Part shown: one piece after another, positions 8,277 to 16,720 of the stretch
Layout: every line of letters begins with the position of its first letter
Numbering within the stretch: position 1 is the first letter of the stretch
Assembly (NCBI GenBank): GCA_036704045.1
Contig: DATNQM010000030.1
Location: 1-64,000, forward strand
Direction: 5' to 3'
Length of the DNA: 64,000 nt
From: Ancylothrix sp036704045
GTDB taxonomy: Bacteria > Cyanobacteriota > Cyanobacteriia > Cyanobacteriales > Oscillatoriaceae
Position numbers and translations under genes: made by a program
Notes under the pieces: model-generated
Told to the model about the DNA's origin: nothing
Databases searched by the model: none
What the model saw: only the letters and a program-made list of their open reading frames with translations

Positions 8277-9956
8277 TTATTCTATGGGTAAGAAAATAGT
8301 TAAAGTTTCTCTTTGTTGCGGTTTACAGCGGACTATTAATTTTGCTCCTAATGCTTGAAAGAGATTTTTTGTCACATCTAAATTGAGTGACAAATTACCT
8401 GTTTCTGGTTGAAACATTAATAATTGTCCCAAGGATTTTAAAGGAGAATTATGAGCATTTTCAGATTCATTTTCTGCTAATTCTGATTGCAGTTGCAGTT
8501 TGAGTTTATCTCCCGCTAAGGTTACTAATACTGTGATATGAGATGAGGTTGGTTGAGTTGCAGTAAAGTTTTCTATTGCCCCTGTCAAAACTTGATCTAA
8601 CATACTTGGATCACTAACGACAGATGGCAAAGTCCGAGGCAAAATGATATCTAAAGTTAAATTCCTTCGCAGTGCTTGTTTTTGCCAGCGGGGAATACAA
8701 CTATTAAATACTTCAGATAGAGAAGTGGAAGTTAGTTGTACAGGAGTTCTTTTTGTTTCCGAAGTTTCTATTTCTACCGCTTTGAAAATAAGGTTAAAAC
8801 GGTCTATTTGTTCGGTACATTCCCTGTCTATCATTTGCAGACGTTTAATGACATCACCATCTAAACTATGGCGTTTTAATAGTAATCTTGTTAAAGTCCG
8901 AATTGTGGTTAAAGGCGTTCTTACCTCGTGAAAAATAGCTTGCAGTAATTCTAAATCTGCGGCCGGTTTTTCAGTTACTTTTTTTTCACTATCCTTGCCG
9001 TTTTTTATTTGTTTCTTATTTCCAGATGCTAACTGTTCTATAACTTCTTTGCTTAAATGTTTTTTGGGCTTGGGTTGAATTTTAGGATGATCTTTTAAAT
9101 TTGTTTGGCTATCAGTAAATGTCGTCTCGCTCAGTTCGCTTTCTTCTACAGAAGCCGGTAATAAATGCACACAATTTTTGCGGAACGGTTCCTGATCTTG
9201 TTTTTGTGAAAGATTATTTATTAATAGCTGGCTAAACCGCATTACTATTTTATAATCCGGTGCAGTGGGCCTGACTTTCTCAAAAGAGGTATCTAATAAT
9301 TTTAACTGTTCTTGTCCACAAGTCAGTAAGACGCGAGGACGCAATACCCTCCACATCTCGGATACAACTTCTGGATCAAAAGAAAATTGAAATTTTTTCC
9401 CTTCTTGGGCAATGAAAACTAAACTAAATTTTTCTGTTAAACATACACAAAACTGTTCATTACTTAAGGGGTCATCTAAAAGTAAAGGTACTACTTGTGA
9501 GAAAGAAGAATTAGTTAGGGTTTTAGTATTAGAGTCGCTAAACTTTGGTAAAGTATAAGGTTTTTCAAGCAACCACACAGACGGATTAAGTGGATCGCCA
9601 GAAAATGCCCAGATATTCGCACTAGAAATAATATCAGGATGGCCTAAAACCGGCACCGGCCCAGACAGTATCAAAGGAGAAGAAATTTTCTCCCCTAATG
9701 GCCCACCTCGCAATTCCAACAAAAGCGACTCCAGGGCTACTACGGCTGAATGAAAAAAAATCTCACTACGATTTTTAGGCGGCAGCCGGTCATTAGAGAA
9801 AGCATCAGCAAAAGTCGGTGTATGCACCTCGGACTCTGCTTGAGAAAAAGCAAACACATCAGCGAGAGTTGGTAAAAACCACTTGGCTTCCAAATCTCTC
9901 CCCCGTATCAAATCGCCACCAGTGGCAGAACTGTTTTTAAACACCGTCAAACCCAT
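8277..9956 (-). CDS. Sensor-kinase-like protein with intact H box but degenerate ATPase, 559 aa
   Basis: The N-terminal half (residues about 1-250) is a sensory region. The stretch CVCLTEKFSLVF...MWRVLRPRV looks similar in outline to the DICT-like part of the convergent neighbour. A charged linker (residues about 255-325) follows. The dimerisation/phosphoacceptor segment reads FHEVRTPLTTIRTLTRL, with H343 in place. The C-terminal domain keeps the length of a HATPase but not its motifs: the N box has no Asn at the usual place (LTGAIENFT), no DxGxG is found, and the G2 loop is replaced by GNLSLNLDV. ATP binding is therefore doubtful. The product is either a pseudokinase or a substrate for another kinase. 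Its C-terminus lies 53 bases from that of the complementary kinase. Confidence 0.8.
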   Translation of the reverse strand: MGLTVFKNSSATGGDLIRGRDLEAKWFLPTLADVFAFSQAESEVHTPTFADAFSNDRLPPKNRSEIFFHSAVVALESLLLELRGGPLGEKISSPLILSGPVPVLGHPDIISSANIWAFSGDPLNPSVWLLEKPYTLPKFSDSNTKTLTNSSFSQVVPLLLDDPLSNEQFCVCLTEKFSLVFIAQEGKKFQFSFDPEVVSEMWRVLRPRVLLTCGQEQLKLLDTSFEKVRPTAPDYKIVMRFSQLLINNLSQKQDQEPFRKNCVHLLPASVEESELSETTFTDSQTNLKDHPKIQPKPKKHLSKEVIEQLASGNKKQIKNGKDSEKKVTEKPAADLELLQAIFHEVRTPLTTIRTLTRLLLKRHSLDGDVIKRLQMIDRECTEQIDRFNLIFKAVEIETSETKRTPVQLTSTSLSEVFNSCIPRWQKQALRRNLTLDIILPRTLPSVVSDPSMLDQVLTGAIENFTATQPTSSHITVLVTLAGDKLKLQLQSELAENESENAHNSPLKSLGQLLMFQPETGNLSLNLDVTKNLFQALGAKLIVRCKPQQRETLTIFLPIE

Positions 9957-10363
9957 TGCTTTTGCAATTATGTACAGTTATCAACTATGTTCATTAACAG
10001 CGTATCTGCATTTGTCTCTCAAAGCTGTGAAGGAACCGAACCAACCAGTCGCAATGTCCCACTAAGGGCTTTAAATTTTCTAACTAACTTTCAGAACACG
10101 ATTAATTTTTGATTGTAGGTTTGGCCTAGGGCCGGTGTTTAGGCCCAATTTTTTGCCCCTACACTGCTGAGTAAAAATGGCTCAAAACCTGGCACAAAAA
10201 GACTTTGAGCCTAGGCATAATTTTCGCAAAACTTAATTTTCCGGCCAATATAGGCAAAACAAGCAATCCCAGTCTCTCAACCCCTGATCACACCTGACAC
10301 AATAAAAGACAATTAAAAATAACGTACATAATAAAAATTGTTCCTTACGCACTCCCCTAACCC
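9957..10363. other. Intergenic spacer between divergent kinase-like gene and tldD
   Basis: This spacer of 407 bases should hold the promoters of both divergent genes. I see the partial palindrome GGCCTAGGGCC near 10123 and GAGCCTAGGCAT near 10207, but no confident promoter or RNA gene. A small frame at 9883-10065 has no protein-like features. Confidence 0.4.
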
Positions 10364-11764
10364 ATGCCTAGCTTGCTTGTTGATGCTAAAACCTTGCTTT
10401 CCGAGTTGATAGAACGTTATAAATCCCGTGTAGATTACTTAGCAATTCGCCTCGAAGAATCTGAAGGAAGCGATATCCTATTGCGGGGAGAAAAAATTGA
10501 AACCCTCAGTACAGCACTTTCTATTGGTGGACAAATTCGTGCTGCCTACAAAGGTGGGTGGGGGTTTGCCAGCTTTAACCACTTAGGAAACTTAGCCCAA
10601 AGAATTGAAGAAGCGATAACTCAAGCTCGTTTAGTCGGAGAAGAAGAAACTCTCCTTGCACCCATTGTGCCGGTGCAAGCCATCTGCCAACTTCCCCTCA
10701 CCGGCACAGATCCCAGAAATATTTCCCTATCCGACAAAAAAGCCCTCACCGAACACTACGCCGGCATTTTGCGGAGTGTACACCCTAAAATTACTACTAC
10801 CTCAGTCCGCTACGGAGACAGTGCCCAACGCATCATCCTTGTCACATCCGAAGGCACCATTTTAGAGCAATCTTGGGTAGACATGGAAATGCGCTTTGCA
10901 GCTACAGCCAGAGACGGTAGCACTGTTCAAACCGGACGCGAAACCACCGGCTCACGCAAAGCCTACGAAGACCTCACTAACCTCGATCATCAAGTTCGTA
11001 GCGCTGCCGAGCGAGCCGTTACAGCCCTCAGTTTACCGCCGGTTAAAGGTAATACCTATACTGTCGTCATTGACCCAATTTTAAGCGGTCTCTTTGTTCA
11101 TGAAGCGTTTGGCCATCTTTCGGAAGCAGACATGGCCTATGAAAACCCAGACTTATTGGAAGTTATGACTTTGGGCCGTTCTTTTGGCCCCAAGGATCTG
11201 CAAATTTTTGATGGTGCTGCTCCTGAAGGCCATCGTGGTAGTTATTCCTATGATGACGAAGGTACACCGGCTACCACAACTCAATTGATTAAAGATGGTG
11301 TCCTTGTGGGCCGGTTGCACTCACGAGAAACGGCCGGCAAATTAGGAGAAGAAGCTACAGGAAATGCTCGCTGTTTAAATTATCATTATCCCCCCATTGT
11401 CCGCATGACAAATACCTGGATTGAGCGGGGAAATACGCCTGTAAAAGATTTATTTAGTGACATCAAAGAAGGTGTTTATGCCCGCAATTGGTTAGGCGGA
11501 ATGACAAACGGAGAAATGTTTACTTTTAGTGCCGGTGAAGCTTGGATGATTCGGAATGGGGAACTACAAGAGCCGGTGCGTGATGTTACTCTTTCTGGCA
11601 ATGTTTTTAGCACTCTGGCAGATATTGAAGCCATAGGTGATGATTTCTATTGGGATGAGTCGGGCGGATGCGGTAAAGGCGGTCAAAGTGGCTTGTCGGT
11701 AGGTTGTGGTGGCCCCAGTCTGCGTATTCGTGATGTTGTAGTTGGCGGTGAAGCTGCTGAATAG
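10364..11764 (+). CDS. tldD: TldD/PmbA-family metalloprotease, 466 aa
   Basis: TldD is a zinc metalloprotease that, with TldE/PmbA, cleaves unfolded peptides and matures some peptide natural products. The zinc motif HEAFGH is at residues 246-251. Later family segments include GSYSYDDEGTPA near residue 291, NARCLNYHYPP near residue 338, and the C-terminal GCGKGGQSGLSVGCGGPSLRI. Length is normal. No TldE gene lies next to it in this window; cyanobacteria usually carry the two apart or as neighbours. The start ATG has no strong Shine-Dalgarno, which is common in cyanobacteria. A stem-loop at 11792 follows. Confidence 0.95.
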   Translation: MPSLLVDAKTLLSELIERYKSRVDYLAIRLEESEGSDILLRGEKIETLSTALSIGGQIRAAYKGGWGFASFNHLGNLAQRIEEAITQARLVGEEETLLAPIVPVQAICQLPLTGTDPRNISLSDKKALTEHYAGILRSVHPKITTTSVRYGDSAQRIILVTSEGTILEQSWVDMEMRFAATARDGSTVQTGRETTGSRKAYEDLTNLDHQVRSAAERAVTALSLPPVKGNTYTVVIDPILSGLFVHEAFGHLSEADMAYENPDLLEVMTLGRSFGPKDLQIFDGAAPEGHRGSYSYDDEGTPATTTQLIKDGVLVGRLHSRETAGKLGEEATGNARCLNYHYPPIVRMTNTWIERGNTPVKDLFSDIKEGVYARNWLGGMTNGEMFTFSAGEAWMIRNGELQEPVRDVTLSGNVFSTLADIEAIGDDFYWDESGGCGKGGQSGLSVGCGGPSLRIRDVVVGGEAAE

Positions 11765-11791
11765 TTTATTCCTGGCAGGGTGATTAGGTGC

Positions 11792-11821
11792 AAATTTCTG
11801 TAAGGGTTTTTTCAGAAATTT
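11792..11821 (+). terminator. Stem-loop after tldD
   Basis: The 9-bp stem AAATTTCTG/CAGAAATTT closes a 12-base loop that includes a T run, 27 bases after the stop. The remaining 11822-12084 spacer is AT-rich and I see nothing else in it. Confidence 0.45.
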
Positions 11822-12084
11822 TGATTTCTATTTATCCTTGCCATCAACAATTGAATTAAACCATATCTATCAGAGCGAAAAAACTAGACTAAAAACAAAA
11901 AAAAGGTTGCTTCTCTTAGCGAAAATCAACCTAAACAAATTTTAATTCAAATTTCAAATTATTTATATACTCTTATTGATTCTACTAAATTTATTTGATT
12001 GGAAAGTCTCCTTTTTTAAGCCTAATTGTTTATATTTAATTTAAAAATTTTTAATCATATAAAACAGTATCAAATTCCAAACAA

Positions 12085-12300
12085 TTAACGAACAGAAGAA
12101 AGTTCATTAACCATTTCAATGCGACCACGACGCAGAGAACGCAACATCCGGTCAATAGCGGTCAAATCTTCTTCAGGGATAGATTCATCAATCAAAGCAG
12201 CCAAAAGGCCATAACGGTCAGCGTGAGTGAGTTGATGAGTTTCGGTAACACTGGCTAAGATTTCAGAAACGGCACCGGGGAGAAGAATCATTTGAGGCAT
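12085..12300 (-). CDS. Small conserved cyanobacterial protein, 71 aa
   Basis: A compact, probably all-helical protein with sequence like LTHADRYGLLAALIDESIPEEDLTAIDRMLRSLRRGRI. It has no signal peptide or membrane segment. I recall similar short proteins in many cyanobacterial genomes, with no assigned role. An upstream frame extends to 12354, but I chose the ATG at 12300 (MPQMILLPG) because the extra 18 residues look random. It lies alone, with the tRNA-Leu and its terminator upstream on the same strand. The function is unknown. Confidence 0.7.
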   Translation of the reverse strand: MPQMILLPGAVSEILASVTETHQLTHADRYGLLAALIDESIPEEDLTAIDRMLRSLRRGRIEMVNELSSVR

Positions 12301-12472
12301 GAGGTTTGTTTGAACTCGACATCTATATAATCTCTCGTTTCCAGAGTTTAGCAAGTGACATCATTAACCATAAAACGTGATATTTTTCGCCTCAGATCGT
12401 GATGACATCCCCAACGACCTGTGATTGAAAGCACAACCCACCGGCCCTAGAAAAACCATTGAAATACTAAAA

Positions 12473-12499
12473 AAAGGCACTGCTAAAAACAGTACCTTT
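12473..12499 (-). terminator. Rho-independent terminator of tRNA-Leu
   Basis: Read on the minus strand, AAAGGTACTG pairs with CAGTGCCTTT (10 bp with one G-T pair) around TTTTTAG, and the stem is followed by TTT. It sits 9 bases downstream of the tRNA and is the most convincing terminator in the window. Confidence 0.8.
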
Positions 12500-12508
12500 C
12501 TCTAGTTA

Positions 12509-12588
12509 TGCGGATGGCGAGACTCGAACTCGCAAGGTTGCCCACACGCCCCTCAAACGTGCGCGTATACCAATTCCGCCACATCCGC
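12509..12588 (-). tRNA. tRNA-Leu(GAG)
   Basis: On the minus strand the acceptor stem GCGGATG/CATCCGC closes the molecule and the discriminator is A. The anticodon arm is CACGT-TTGAGGG-GCGTG, giving anticodon GAG, which reads CUC/CUU leucine codons. The T arm is GCGAG-TTCGAGT-CTCGC. The variable arm is longer than in class I tRNAs but short for tRNA-Leu. CCA is not encoded. A strong terminator follows at 12473-12499. Confidence 0.95.
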
Positions 12589-12757
12589 AAGGAATTCCTA
12601 TATTACACAAGCATAAAAATAAAAGCAAGTACCTTTCCTAATTTTTTTCAAAAAAATCAACTCTGCCCTCAAATCTATCCAAACATCCTCTGCATGATAG
12701 GATTAATCATTTGTCATCCGAACATCACCGAACCAAGACAAAACCCCTAGCTCCCCG

Positions 12758-14104
12758 ATGCAATTTTCCAAAATTCTCATCGCTAACCGAGGAGAAATTG
12801 CCCTCCGAATTCTCCGTACCTGTGAAGAAATGGGCATTTCCACCGTAGCCGTCCACTCTACCGTAGACCGTAACGCTTTGCACGTCCAACTAGCAGACGA
12901 AGCAGTTTGTATTGGCGAACCACCCAGCAACAAAAGTTACCTCAATATTCCTAATATCATCGCAGCCGCCCTGACCCGTAACGCCACAGCCATTCATCCA
13001 GGGTACGGATTTTTGGCAGAAAATGCCCGTTTTGCGGAAATTTGTGCGGATCACCAAATTACTTTTATTGGCCCGTCTCCCGATGCAATGCGCGCAATGG
13101 GTGATAAATCAACGGCTAAGGACACAATGAAAAGGGTAGGTGTTCCCACTGTACCTGGTAGTGAAGGGTTACTTCTTGACGAAAAAGAAGCCCAAGAAAT
13201 TGCCGCTAAAATTGGCTATCCTGTGATGATTAAAGCTACTGCCGGTGGCGGTGGACGCGGGATGCGCTTGGTAAAAGACAGTTCTGAATTGCCTAAACTA
13301 TTTGCTGCGGCGCAAGGTGAGGCGGAAGCGGCTTTTGGCAATCCGGGCGTTTATATTGAAAAGTTTATTGAACGTCCCCGTCATATTGAATTTCAAATTT
13401 TGGCAGATAGTCATGGAAATGTTATCCATTTAGGAGAGAGGGAGTGTTCGATTCAACGTCGGCACCAAAAATTACTGGAAGAAGCGCCAAGTCCGATTTT
13501 AACTCCGCATTTGCGAGAAAAAATGGGTAAAGCAGCGGTGAAGGCGGCCAAAGCGATTAATTATACCGGCGCCGGGACAGTGGAGTTTTTGGTAGATCGC
13601 TATGGGAATTTCTATTTTATGGAAATGAACACCCGCATCCAAGTTGAACATCCTGTTACGGAAATGATTACAGGTTTAGATTTGATTGCTGAGCAAATTC
13701 GCATTGCAGCCGGTGAAAAACTAAAACTGTCTCAAAATCAAGTGAAATTTCAAGGACATTCGATTGAATGTCGCATTAATGCTGAGGATCCTGATCACAA
13801 TTTTCGCCCTTCCCCCGGTAGAATTACTGGGTTTTTACCGCCTGGTGGCACAGGAGTTAGGATGGATTCTCATGTTTATACTGATTATGAAATTCCGCCT
13901 TATTATGATTCGTTAATTGGCAAAATAATTGTATGGGCTCCCGATAGGGCCGGTGCAATTAGCCGGATGAAGCGTGCTTTACGGGAGTGTGCTATCACCG
14001 GCCTACCTACAACGCTTTCTTTTCATCAAAAAATTCTCGAAAATCCCTCTTTTATTGAAGGTGATATCTACACCAATTTTGTTGAACAAATGATGGGTAA
14101 ATAG
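12758..14104 (+). CDS. accC: Biotin carboxylase subunit of acetyl-CoA carboxylase, 448 aa
   Basis: AccC carboxylates biotin on AccB with ATP and bicarbonate, the first half-reaction of malonyl-CoA synthesis. The start MQFSKILIANRGEIALRI is typical. The ATP-grasp glycine loop is GGGGRGM near residue 164, followed by HIEFQILAD, ERECSIQRRHQK near residue 229, and the catalytic EMNTRIQVEHPVTE near residue 288. The length of 448 residues matches the single-subunit prokaryotic type. No accB is adjacent, which is usual in cyanobacteria. Codon ends change from C-rich at the 5' end to T/G-rich later on. Confidence 0.97.
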   Translation: MQFSKILIANRGEIALRILRTCEEMGISTVAVHSTVDRNALHVQLADEAVCIGEPPSNKSYLNIPNIIAAALTRNATAIHPGYGFLAENARFAEICADHQITFIGPSPDAMRAMGDKSTAKDTMKRVGVPTVPGSEGLLLDEKEAQEIAAKIGYPVMIKATAGGGGRGMRLVKDSSELPKLFAAAQGEAEAAFGNPGVYIEKFIERPRHIEFQILADSHGNVIHLGERECSIQRRHQKLLEEAPSPILTPHLREKMGKAAVKAAKAINYTGAGTVEFLVDRYGNFYFMEMNTRIQVEHPVTEMITGLDLIAEQIRIAAGEKLKLSQNQVKFQGHSIECRINAEDPDHNFRPSPGRITGFLPPGGTGVRMDSHVYTDYEIPPYYDSLIGKIIVWAPDRAGAISRMKRALRECAITGLPTTLSFHQKILENPSFIEGDIYTNFVEQMMGK

Positions 14105-14176
14105 TTAATTGTGGTTCGTTAGACCGGCCCTTAATAGTGACCAAATGTAGGGGCCGTGTCTACCCAAAGTCTAAAG

Positions 14177-14464
14177 TTATCCCAGCATAGTTAATAAACC
14201 TTGTTGACCCACTAAAACTTCCCGCAGCAGGCTAAAAATTCCTACCCAGATAATAGGAGAAATATCTACACCGCCAAGGGGAGGAATAATTTTCCGAGTT
14301 GGGAATAAAAACGGTTCAGTGGGCCAAGCGACCAAATTAAAGGGAAATTTATTTAACTCGGCCTGGGGATACCAAGTAAGGATAATGCGAAAAATAAACA
14401 AAAACGTCATTAATCCCAAAAAGGGGCTAACCACCCAGGTAGCAATTGTGGCAGAACTCATCAT
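14177..14464 (-). CDS. YggT-family integral membrane protein, 95 aa
   Basis: This is a small protein with two hydrophobic helices and the family signatures FRIILTWYP (residues about 26-34) and PTEPFLFPTRKIIPPLGGVDISPI (residues about 50-73). YggT-family proteins in cyanobacteria and chloroplasts (YlmG/CCB3-like) are linked to haem handling for cytochrome b6 and to nucleoid or thylakoid organisation. A longer frame reaches 14647, but the added N-terminus is unlike the family. I chose one of two adjacent ATGs (14464, with 14461 as the alternative). It converges with accC and diverges from psbX. Confidence 0.85.
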   Translation of the reverse strand: MMSSATIATWVVSPFLGLMTFLFIFRIILTWYPQAELNKFPFNLVAWPTEPFLFPTRKIIPPLGGVDISPIIWVGIFSLLREVLVGQQGLLTMLG

Positions 14465-14737
14465 GTCAGGGGAAATTTGTTTAAGAATTGTTACGGGCTT
14501 TTCTCTCTGATTGTATCTTTTCTGAGGGACGTTGCAGCAGTCGAAAGAATGGGGGAAAGCATCGACCAAAGCAAAGCCAGCAATTGCAACTATTGGCAGA
14601 AGTAGAGTAGAGAGTTTCCAGAAAAAACAGTCGAGCAAGAACAACAAACAAGTTTCTGCTGAAATAGCTTCTCAAAAAAGACACCAGTGCTTAGAATTAA
14701 AACTAAACAAATTGTTGTAAAAACCAAACCAAAAGCC

Positions 14738-14857
14738 ATGACACCATCCCTCGCTAACTTTTTGTGGAGCTTGTTATTAGGTGCTGTAATTGTTCTAATA
14801 CCAGCCACCATCGCCCTGATCTTCATCAGCCAAAAGGATAAAATCAAGCGCGTATAA
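14738..14857 (+). CDS. psbX: Photosystem II protein PsbX, 39 aa
   Basis: The 39-codon frame starts MTPSLANFLWSLLLGAV and ends ISQKDKIKRV. This matches PsbX, a single-helix subunit of photosystem II near cytochrome b559 that affects plastoquinone turnover at QB. The N-terminal segment TPSLANF and the post-helix ISQKDK are characteristic. The helix runs from about residue 8 to residue 30. It is short enough to be missed by length-filtered gene calling. It lies upstream of ycf66 on the same strand, with a two-part stem-loop between them. Confidence 0.95.
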   Translation: MTPSLANFLWSLLLGAVIVLIPATIALIFISQKDKIKRV

Positions 14858-14878
14858 GCCGCTTAGAAGTTAATTAAC

Positions 14879-14938
14879 AACCTCAGTTTAAGGAAAGGGC
14901 ATCAACTTCTATGGTGCCCTCACCAACCAACTGAGGTT
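14879..14938 (+). terminator. Two-part stem-loop after psbX
   Basis: The outer stem AACCTCAGTT/AACTGAGGTT (10 bp) encloses an inner stem AGGGCATCA/TGGTGCCCT (9 bp with one G-T pair) with loop ACTTCTA. It begins 21 bases after the psbX stop. There is no T tract, so RNA 3'-end protection or attenuation are alternatives to termination. Confidence 0.6.
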
Positions 14939-15089
14939 TAACCTATAGTTGATATCAAAATTTATGCAAGTCCGATTGGCGCGTGTCAGCCGATGGCGAC
15001 AATTACTAGATAAAATCTAACCGTCTCAATTTAAGGTGCAGATTTTAGACTGAACTCGTTAATATAAAACTGACACGGGAGTTGAAACA

Positions 15090-15905
15090 ATGGTAAACGT
15101 TTACTTTAACTGGAGCAGTTTGCTGGGCATTAGCATCGCGGTGGCTGGCGCTGGACTGTATTTTTTGCGTTCTGTTCAGCCGCGTCTGGCGAGAGATCAT
15201 GATATCTTTTTTGCTGCTGTCGGTTTACTGTGTGGCGGGATTTTGTTTTTTCAAGGGTGGCGTCAAGACCCTATTTTACAATTCGGTCAATTTTTGCTTG
15301 GTGGTTCGGCTATTTTTTTTGGCGTGGAAAGTGTCCGTCTGAGGGGCGTGGCAACTGAGCAAGCTAAGCGTAATACTCGGATTGTTGATGATGAAAGGCC
15401 GGTTAGCAAAGTTTATAGTTATGTAGATGCGGAACTAGAACGCCTAGAACCTGAAGAAGAGACGGCTGAAAGACCCCGCATCCGAGGCCGAGATGATGGT
15501 CGTTCCCGGAGGGGCGGTGAGGCTTATTATGAAGATGAAGAACCTCGGCGGCCTAGATCAACAAAACCCCGCAGCAGCAGTGATGACCGCTATGGTACGG
15601 AAGAAACCCCCCGCAAGCGTAAGCCGCGTTCTACCTCTGAGCCTCAACCAAACTCAAACCGTTATGATGATGAATGGGCTAGTGGTGTAGAGACAGAAGA
15701 ACCTTATACTTCAACTTCCAGACCAGCGAACCGAAAACCGGCAGATCCAAATCGGCCTAAACGCAGACGTCCTCCCGAAGATGAACGTCGCCGGCCTCCA
15801 AGAGAACCCGAAACACCTTCCTCTGACGAATATGTGGATTATCAACCGATTAATCCCAGAGAGGATGAGGACGAAGGTGATAACGACCGCAATTTTGACT
15901 ACTAG
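15090..15905 (+). CDS. ycf66: Ycf66-family protein, 271 aa
   Basis: The N-terminal region (residues about 1-85) matches the Ycf66 family, found in cyanobacteria and some chloroplasts. It has three hydrophobic stretches: NWSSLLGISIAVAGAGLYF, FFAAVGLLCGGILFFQGW and FGQFLLGGSAIFFGVESV. The role is unknown; the family tracks with photosynthetic membranes. From about residue 100 the protein is low-complexity, rich in Arg, Pro, Asp, Glu and Ser, and probably disordered. That tail is longer than the domain itself. GGGAGTTGAAACA precedes the ATG. psbX is the upstream neighbour. Confidence 0.88.
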   Translation: MVNVYFNWSSLLGISIAVAGAGLYFLRSVQPRLARDHDIFFAAVGLLCGGILFFQGWRQDPILQFGQFLLGGSAIFFGVESVRLRGVATEQAKRNTRIVDDERPVSKVYSYVDAELERLEPEEETAERPRIRGRDDGRSRRGGEAYYEDEEPRRPRSTKPRSSSDDRYGTEETPRKRKPRSTSEPQPNSNRYDDEWASGVETEEPYTSTSRPANRKPADPNRPKRRRPPEDERRRPPREPETPSSDEYVDYQPINPREDEDEGDNDRNFDY

Positions 15906-15961
15906 GTTTTTCCTGAAACCTTTCCAACTCCTCAATTTTTTGGCTGAATTTCGAGGCGGGC

Positions 15962-16486
15962 GTGAAAAAATTTCCCTCTTATCAGTCTCTCTGTCGCTGG
16001 CTGGCTTTAAGTTTGGCCAGCTTTGTTGTTGGTTGTACTCCTACCTACCAAGAACCAGTAGGTCTTAATAGTCGTTACACTGACGAACAACCGGCCCTTA
16101 GTGGTGATGGTCGTTATTTGGCCTTTGTCTCTAACCGGGAAGGCAGCCGGAATATTTTGCTTTATGACTTAAAAAACCGGCAGTATGTCAATTTACCTTT
16201 GCTAAACCGTCGGGATGCGATAGCTGATAGCCCTAGCATCAGTAATACGGCTAGATATATTGTTTATATTGCAAGCGACCAAGGCAGACCAGAAGTAGAA
16301 TTGTATGACCGCATTACGCGCAGCATCCAGGTTTTAACACGGGGCTATAACGGTTGGGTACGCAACCCAAGTATTAGTCCTGATGGTCGGTATATTGTGT
16401 TTGAAACCGGCCGCAGGGGACAGTGGGATATGGAAGTTATAGACCGAGGGCCAGAAATAGAAATTGATAGACTGGATGGATTGTAG
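15962..16486 (+). CDS. PD40/TolB-like beta-propeller lipoprotein, 174 aa
   Basis: The start is GTG at 15962. The N-terminal helix (residues about 8-24) ends in a lipobox-like VVGC, suggesting a lipoprotein outside the cytoplasmic membrane. The rest is a set of PD40 (TolB/WD40-like) repeats with GDGRYLAFVSNREG, NTARYIVYIASDQG and SPDGRYIVFETGRRG. With only about three to four blades it is much shorter than TolB and has no TolB N-terminal domain, so it may need a partner to close a propeller. A paralogue follows at 16721. The function is unknown. Confidence 0.75.
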   Translation: MKKFPSYQSLCRWLALSLASFVVGCTPTYQEPVGLNSRYTDEQPALSGDGRYLAFVSNREGSRNILLYDLKNRQYVNLPLLNRRDAIADSPSISNTARYIVYIASDQGRPEVELYDRITRSIQVLTRGYNGWVRNPSISPDGRYIVFETGRRGQWDMEVIDRGPEIEIDRLDGL

Positions 16487-16544
16487 ATTTAATGTGAAAT
16501 CTAATTTTATGAGGGTTTTTTATGATTTTTAGTTGTTGAGTAAG

Positions 16545-16557
16545 GGTTTTTAAAAAC
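16545..16557. repeat. Palindromic motif GGTTTTTAAAAAC, copy 2
   Basis: This exact 13-mer lies in the spacer between the two lipoprotein genes, 58 bases after the first stop codon. The 16487-16720 spacer holds no other clear feature. Confidence 0.5.
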
Positions 16558-16720
16558 GTCAGATAAAAGCTGCTCAAGCCAGATGTGTTATTTATTTGCT
16601 TGTTTTGGAAATGGGATACTTTTGGTATTAAGATTTTAAGTTATTTTAGTTGATTTTGATTTGGGATTTGGAAGGGTTCTTTTTTTCTGCTTCAATGACC
16701 AAACTAGTAACTTTATTTAA

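Noticed and set aside
12508..12750. 80-aa open frame over the tRNA
   Set aside because: It covers the antisense strand of tRNA-Leu and the accC leader and does not look like a protein.
14590..14847. 85-aa minus-strand frame over psbX
   Set aside because: psbX on the plus strand is a near-certain gene and explains the open antisense frame.
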